Of a stretch of DNA of 64,000 bases, positions 60,878-64,000 are shown piece after piece (position 1 is the first letter of the stretch; every line of letters begins with the position of its first letter). The DNA is from an uncultured Lachnospiraceae bacterium (GTDB lineage Bacteria; Bacillota; Clostridia; Lachnospirales; Lachnospiraceae): contig CANQPM010000017.1 of assembly GCA_947625775.1 (NCBI GenBank), forward strand, positions 1 to 64,000. Reading direction: 5' to 3'. The translations under genes were made by a program, and so were the position numbers. The notes under the pieces were generated by a model. The model made no database searches, was not told where the DNA came from, and saw only the letters and a program-made list of their open reading frames with translations.

Positions 60878-62410
60878 TTACTGCATAATTACCATTTTTC
60901 CGTCAAGCCCGAACAGATAAGGCATGCCGCCTATGTCGACAAGACCTGTCTGCATATTTCCGTTTATGTCAAAATAGTATATATCCGCGCCGATTGTTGT
61001 AAGCCCGACAGCCATATGACCGTCAGCCTCGTAATATTTCGCCGTAATGCCGTCATTCAGCCAGCCCGTGTACATTGCGCCGTCCGCGCCAAACAGGTAT
61101 GAAAGCCCGTTCATATTAAATACGCCTGTAATCATACGCCCGTTTGCGTCAAACATATACGTTTTTCCGTCAATAATCTGCAGCCCCGTAACCATATGGC
61201 CGTCCTCGGGCGCAAAGTAATAGCTGTACACTCCGTCATTAAACCAGCCAAGCGCCATTGCGCCGTCTGCGCCAAACAGATACGTAAGCCCGCCGATATT
61301 CTGGAAACCCGTCTGCATAATGCCGTTTACGTCAAAATAGTAAAGCTTATCGCCTATCGGATTCAGCCCCACAAGCATATGACCGTCATTTGCAAAAAAG
61401 CGTCTCCCGTCAGGCAAATCAAGAAAACCGACATACATAACCCCGTCAGGCGCAAAGTAATAATACAAGCCGTTTACAGCCTGCATCCCTGTCTGCATTC
61501 TGCCGTCCAAGCCGAAATAATACATTCCAAGCCCTATCGGCGTAAAGCCCACTGACATTGCGCCGTCAGGCTGCATATAGTAAATGCCGTCCTCAAGCGG
61601 CAGCCAGCCCGTAATCATACGCCCCTGCGCATCAAGATAATATTTTGCCAAGCCTAAATCAAGCCAGCCGCGCTGCATTTTATAGTTTATGTAGTAGTAC
61701 AAAAATCCCTTCCTCGGCACCCAACCTGTATTTACAATGCTCGTCGAATAATCCCTGAACGCGATATCCAAATCGACATCTCCCAAAATCCCTGGGATAA
61801 CGCCCTTACAGCTGTACTGCCATATTGCGGCGTCGGGCACCTCACAGGCAGGCCCCCACTGCGCCACCCATTTATCATATAAAAGAGGCCCTATCTTCTG
61901 CGTAAGCCAATACTTATTGGCGTAAACCATAGGATAATACCCCTCTGCCTCTATAATCGCGCAGAAGGTGTTTGCCATAAGCCCCAGCATATCTGGCGAA
62001 AGATTTTCCTGAGTGTCGTCCTCCACGTCCCAGACCACGGGATAAGAAACCTGTACATTTTGAATGGCGTTTAAAACAAACTGCGCCTCCAGCGCCGCTT
62101 CTTCAACACTCCTTGCATATGAGTATATGTACACTCCCGTCTTTATCCCGACAGCCTGAGCCGCCATCATATTGTAATAAAAATACTCGTCAATCCCGCT
62201 TTTCAGGCTTCCGACCTTTATAAAAGCAAATTTAACCCCGCTCTGCGCCACCGCCGCCCAGTTGACAGCGCCCTGCCATTTTGACACGTCAATGCCCTGA
62301 TCCCCGACAGCCGCGTCAGCCTTGGCGGCTGGGACACCCGAAAGCATACAGACCGCAAGCAGCAGGCAAATAAACCTTGTACATTCTCTAACCATTGTCT
62401 TTGAGTTCAT
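60878..62410 (-). CDS. GH25 lysozyme with C-terminal cell-wall-binding repeats (secreted)
   Basis: 510-residue exported muramidase. The signal peptide is at residues about 8-33 (FICLLLAVCMLSGVPAAKADA). The GH25 domain (about 40-230) shows GIDVSKWQGAVNW, IKVG, and the catalytic acidic set in YPVVWDVEDDTQ. The rest is about a dozen 20-residue aromatic/glycine repeats (for example GLYYYFAPDGVMYVGFL, YYFDVNGIMQTGFQNI) of the choline-binding / cell-wall-binding type. The start is the ATG at 62410 (AGGAG 7 nt upstream), preceded in frame by a GTG. It lies 11 nt behind hisB and likely shares its transcript. Confidence 0.92.
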   Translation of the reverse strand: MNSKTMVRECTRFICLLLAVCMLSGVPAAKADAAVGDQGIDVSKWQGAVNWAAVAQSGVKFAFIKVGSLKSGIDEYFYYNMMAAQAVGIKTGVYIYSYARSVEEAALEAQFVLNAIQNVQVSYPVVWDVEDDTQENLSPDMLGLMANTFCAIIEAEGYYPMVYANKYWLTQKIGPLLYDKWVAQWGPACEVPDAAIWQYSCKGVIPGILGDVDLDIAFRDYSTSIVNTGWVPRKGFLYYYINYKMQRGWLDLGLAKYYLDAQGRMITGWLPLEDGIYYMQPDGAMSVGFTPIGLGMYYFGLDGRMQTGMQAVNGLYYYFAPDGVMYVGFLDLPDGRRFFANDGHMLVGLNPIGDKLYYFDVNGIMQTGFQNIGGLTYLFGADGAMALGWFNDGVYSYYFAPEDGHMVTGLQIIDGKTYMFDANGRMITGVFNMNGLSYLFGADGAMYTGWLNDGITAKYYEADGHMAVGLTTIGADIYYFDINGNMQTGLVDIGGMPYLFGLDGKMVIMQ

Positions 62411-62421
62411 CACATTCTCCT

Positions 62422-63009
62422 TTACAGGCTTCCCTTTGTGGAAAGCACATCTGTTATCCTCTCATCATAAGAAACCGCCTCGTCAAGCGCCTTTGCAAAC
62501 GCCTTGAAAACCGCCTCTATCATATGATGGCTGTTTTCACCGCTGATAATTTTAATGTGGATATTCATTCCCGCGCTGTATGAAACAGCATAGAAAAATT
62601 CCCTCACCAGCGAGGTATCAAGGTCGCCCACCATATCATTTGGGAATGCCGCGTCAAAGCTCAAATACGGCCTGCCGCACAAATCCACCGCGCACAGCGC
62701 AAGGGCATCGTCCATCGGCAGAATAAAATACCCATACCGTTTAATTCCTATTTTATCGCCCACAGCCTCCCTTATGGCGCTCCCAAGCACAATGCCCGCG
62801 TCCTCCACGGTATGATGCCCGTCTACATAAAGGTCGCCCTCCACCAGAATATCCATATCAAAAAAACCATGCTTTGAAAACCCTTCCAACATATGATTAA
62901 AAAAGCCTATTCCCGTATCAACATTAGATCTTCCTGCACCGTCAAGCTCAAATGTAAGCTGTATTTTTGTTTCCTTTGTAACACGCTTTATTTCTGCGCT
63001 TCTACTCAT
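62422..63009 (-). CDS. hisB: Imidazoleglycerol-phosphate dehydratase
   Basis: Manganese enzyme of histidine synthesis forming imidazole acetol phosphate. The 195-residue single-domain form has FNHMLEGFSKHG, DGHHTVEDAGIVLG and SGENSHHMIEAVFKAFAKAL, which hold the metal-binding His and Glu. No phosphatase domain is fused. It follows hisD by 39 nt; the downstream neighbour is the GH25 gene rather than another his gene. Confidence 0.97.
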   Translation of the reverse strand: MSRSAEIKRVTKETKIQLTFELDGAGRSNVDTGIGFFNHMLEGFSKHGFFDMDILVEGDLYVDGHHTVEDAGIVLGSAIREAVGDKIGIKRYGYFILPMDDALALCAVDLCGRPYLSFDAAFPNDMVGDLDTSLVREFFYAVSYSAGMNIHIKIISGENSHHMIEAVFKAFAKALDEAVSYDERITDVLSTKGSL

Positions 63010-63048
63010 ATCATCTTTTTCCCTTCTGTTTTGATTAAACGCCTTAAA

Positions 63049-64000
63049 TTATTTCCCGTCGAACCGCACGCGTATTGAATTTGCATGCGCCGTAAGCCCC
63101 TCCTGCTCGGCAAAAAGCTCTATATCCTGATGCACCTTTTCAAGCGCCTCCCTTGAATATGAAATAATGCTCGACTTCTTGACATAGTCGTCAACATTGA
63201 GCGGCGAGAAAAACTTCGCCGTGCCGTTTGTCGGAAGCACATGATTAGGTCCCGCGTAATAGTCGCCAAGCGGCTCAGACGAATACTCACCGAGGAAAAT
63301 CGCCCCCGCGTTCCTTATTCTCGTCATAGTGTCAAACGGATTTTTCGTCAGTATTTCAAGATGCTCCGACGCGATATCATTTGCCGTGTCAATAGCCATA
63401 TCCATATCAGGCGCTACCAGAATATAGCCGTAATTGTCAAGCGACTTACGTATGATTTCTCTGCGCTCCAGCACGTTTACAAATTGCTGTATTTCCTCCT
63501 CAACCTTTTTTGCAAGCTCCATGCTTGTGGTTATCAGTATCGCGGAGGCAAGCTCGTCATGCTCTGCCTGCGAAAGCAAATCAGCCGCGACATACCGCGG
63601 ATTTGCGCTCTCGTCCGCAAGCACAAGTATCTCCGACGGTCCCGCAATGGAGTCAATGCTGACATGACCGTACACCGCACGTTTTGCGAGCGCGACAAAA
63701 ATATTGCCAGGTCCTACAATCTTGTCAACCTTTGGTATCATCTCCGTGCCGTATGCCATAGCCGCTATCGCCTGCGCGCCTCCAACCTTAAAAATAGTGT
63801 CAACCCCCGCAATGTCAGCCGCCGCAAGCGTCGCTGGATTTACCCTGCCGTCCGCGCCCGCGGGCGTGGCCATCACGATGTTTGGCACACCCGCTACTTT
63901 AGCAGGGACTACATTCATAAGCGTAGTAGACGGATAAGCCGCCTTTCCGCCAGGGACATACACGCCTACAGTCTGCATGGGCGTTATCTTCTGACCTAGT
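63049..64000 (-). CDS. hisD: Histidinol dehydrogenase (5' part beyond the window)
   Basis: Oxidises histidinol to histidine in two NAD-dependent steps with zinc. The frame is open to the window end: residues before the internal Met read LGQKITP, then [18 protein letters not shown], matching the middle of His[43 protein letters not shown] and [12 protein letters not shown] (zinc and substrate residues) are present. About 317 C-terminal residues are here; roughly the first 110 lie outside. hisB follows, as in standard his operons. Confidence 0.96.
   Translation of the reverse strand, partial: LGQKITPMQTVGVYVPGGKAAYPSTTLMNVVPAKVAGVPNIVMATPAGADGRVNPATLAAADIAGVDTIFKVGGAQAIAAMAYGTEMIPKVDKIVGPGNIFVALAKRAVYGHVSIDSIAGPSEILVLADESANPRYVAADLLSQAEHDELASAILITTSMELAKKVEEEIQQFVNVLERREIIRKSLDNYGYILVAPDMDMAIDTANDIASEHLEILTKNPFDTMTRIRNAGAIFLGEYSSEPLGDYYAGPNHVLPTNGTAKFFSPLNVDDYVKKSSIISYSREALEKVHQDIELFAEQEGLTAHANSIRVRFDGK

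Overview
The window looks like a chromosomal segment of a spore-forming, low-to-middle GC Gram-positive anaerobe of the Clostridia, most likely Lachnospiraceae or a close relative. Support: the rpmB / Asp23 (yloU) / FakA (yloV) / recG / degV block; rplU-prp-rpmA followed by obgE-yhbY-nadD-yqeK-rsfS; L27 with a Prp-cleaved N-terminus; a GerW (YtfJ) sporulation protein; divergent lexA and a YneA-like LysM gene with GAAC-N4-GTTT SOS boxes; a GH25 lysozyme with cell-wall-binding repeats; and Rpn-type PD-(D/E)XK genes. Genus is not resolvable by eye. No rRNA, tRNA, CRISPR or prophage was seen.

Layout. 0.3-4.1 kb: branched-chain amino acid operon (acetolactate synthase large subunit paralog, two tandem ACT small subunits, ilvC). 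4.3-11.6 kb: ruvA-ruvB, zapA, U32 peptidase-family protein, and a FtsW/RodA-PBP fusion. 11.8-16.3 kb: CheX-like and CheY-like pair, Nudix hydrolase, DUF2953-GerW, a 47-residue membrane protein and a J-domain coiled-coil protein. 16.5-22.3 kb: rpmB, then Asp23-FakA-recG-DegV, with a tandem palindromic repeat behind FakA. 22.8-26.7 kb: AI-2E-type permease, XerS-like recombinase, YneA-like gene and lexA. 27.0-31.7 kb: ribosome and GTPase genes on the minus strand. 31.9-39.0 kb: serC-serA and leuB-ilvD-ilvB (a second acetolactate synthase). 39.1-44.4 kb: yajC, tgt, VanY-type peptidase, aroC, lactonase. 44.5-49.8 kb: accessory island with two near-identical Rpn nuclease modules flanking two unrecognised secreted proteins. 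49.8-56.9 kb: GntR-ABC-permease operon, DUF4143 ATPase, and an MFS exporter behind an uncharacterised leader peptide with a pseudoknot-capable RNA. 56.9-64.0 kb: rng, DUF2344, radical SAM protein, GH25 lysozyme, hisB, hisD (cut by the window end).

How the parts work together. Both ilv loci plus leuB and serAC give a largely complete valine/isoleucine, partial leucine and serine supply. FakA and a DegV (FakB-type) protein two genes apart form a likely fatty-acid phosphorylation unit. LexA and the YneA-like protein form an SOS checkpoint whose boxes can be read directly. The least explained parts are the Rpn-flanked secreted cassette, the MFS leader, a 55-bp palindrome family at gene 3' ends, and a duplicated ribosome-binding region in front of ilvB.
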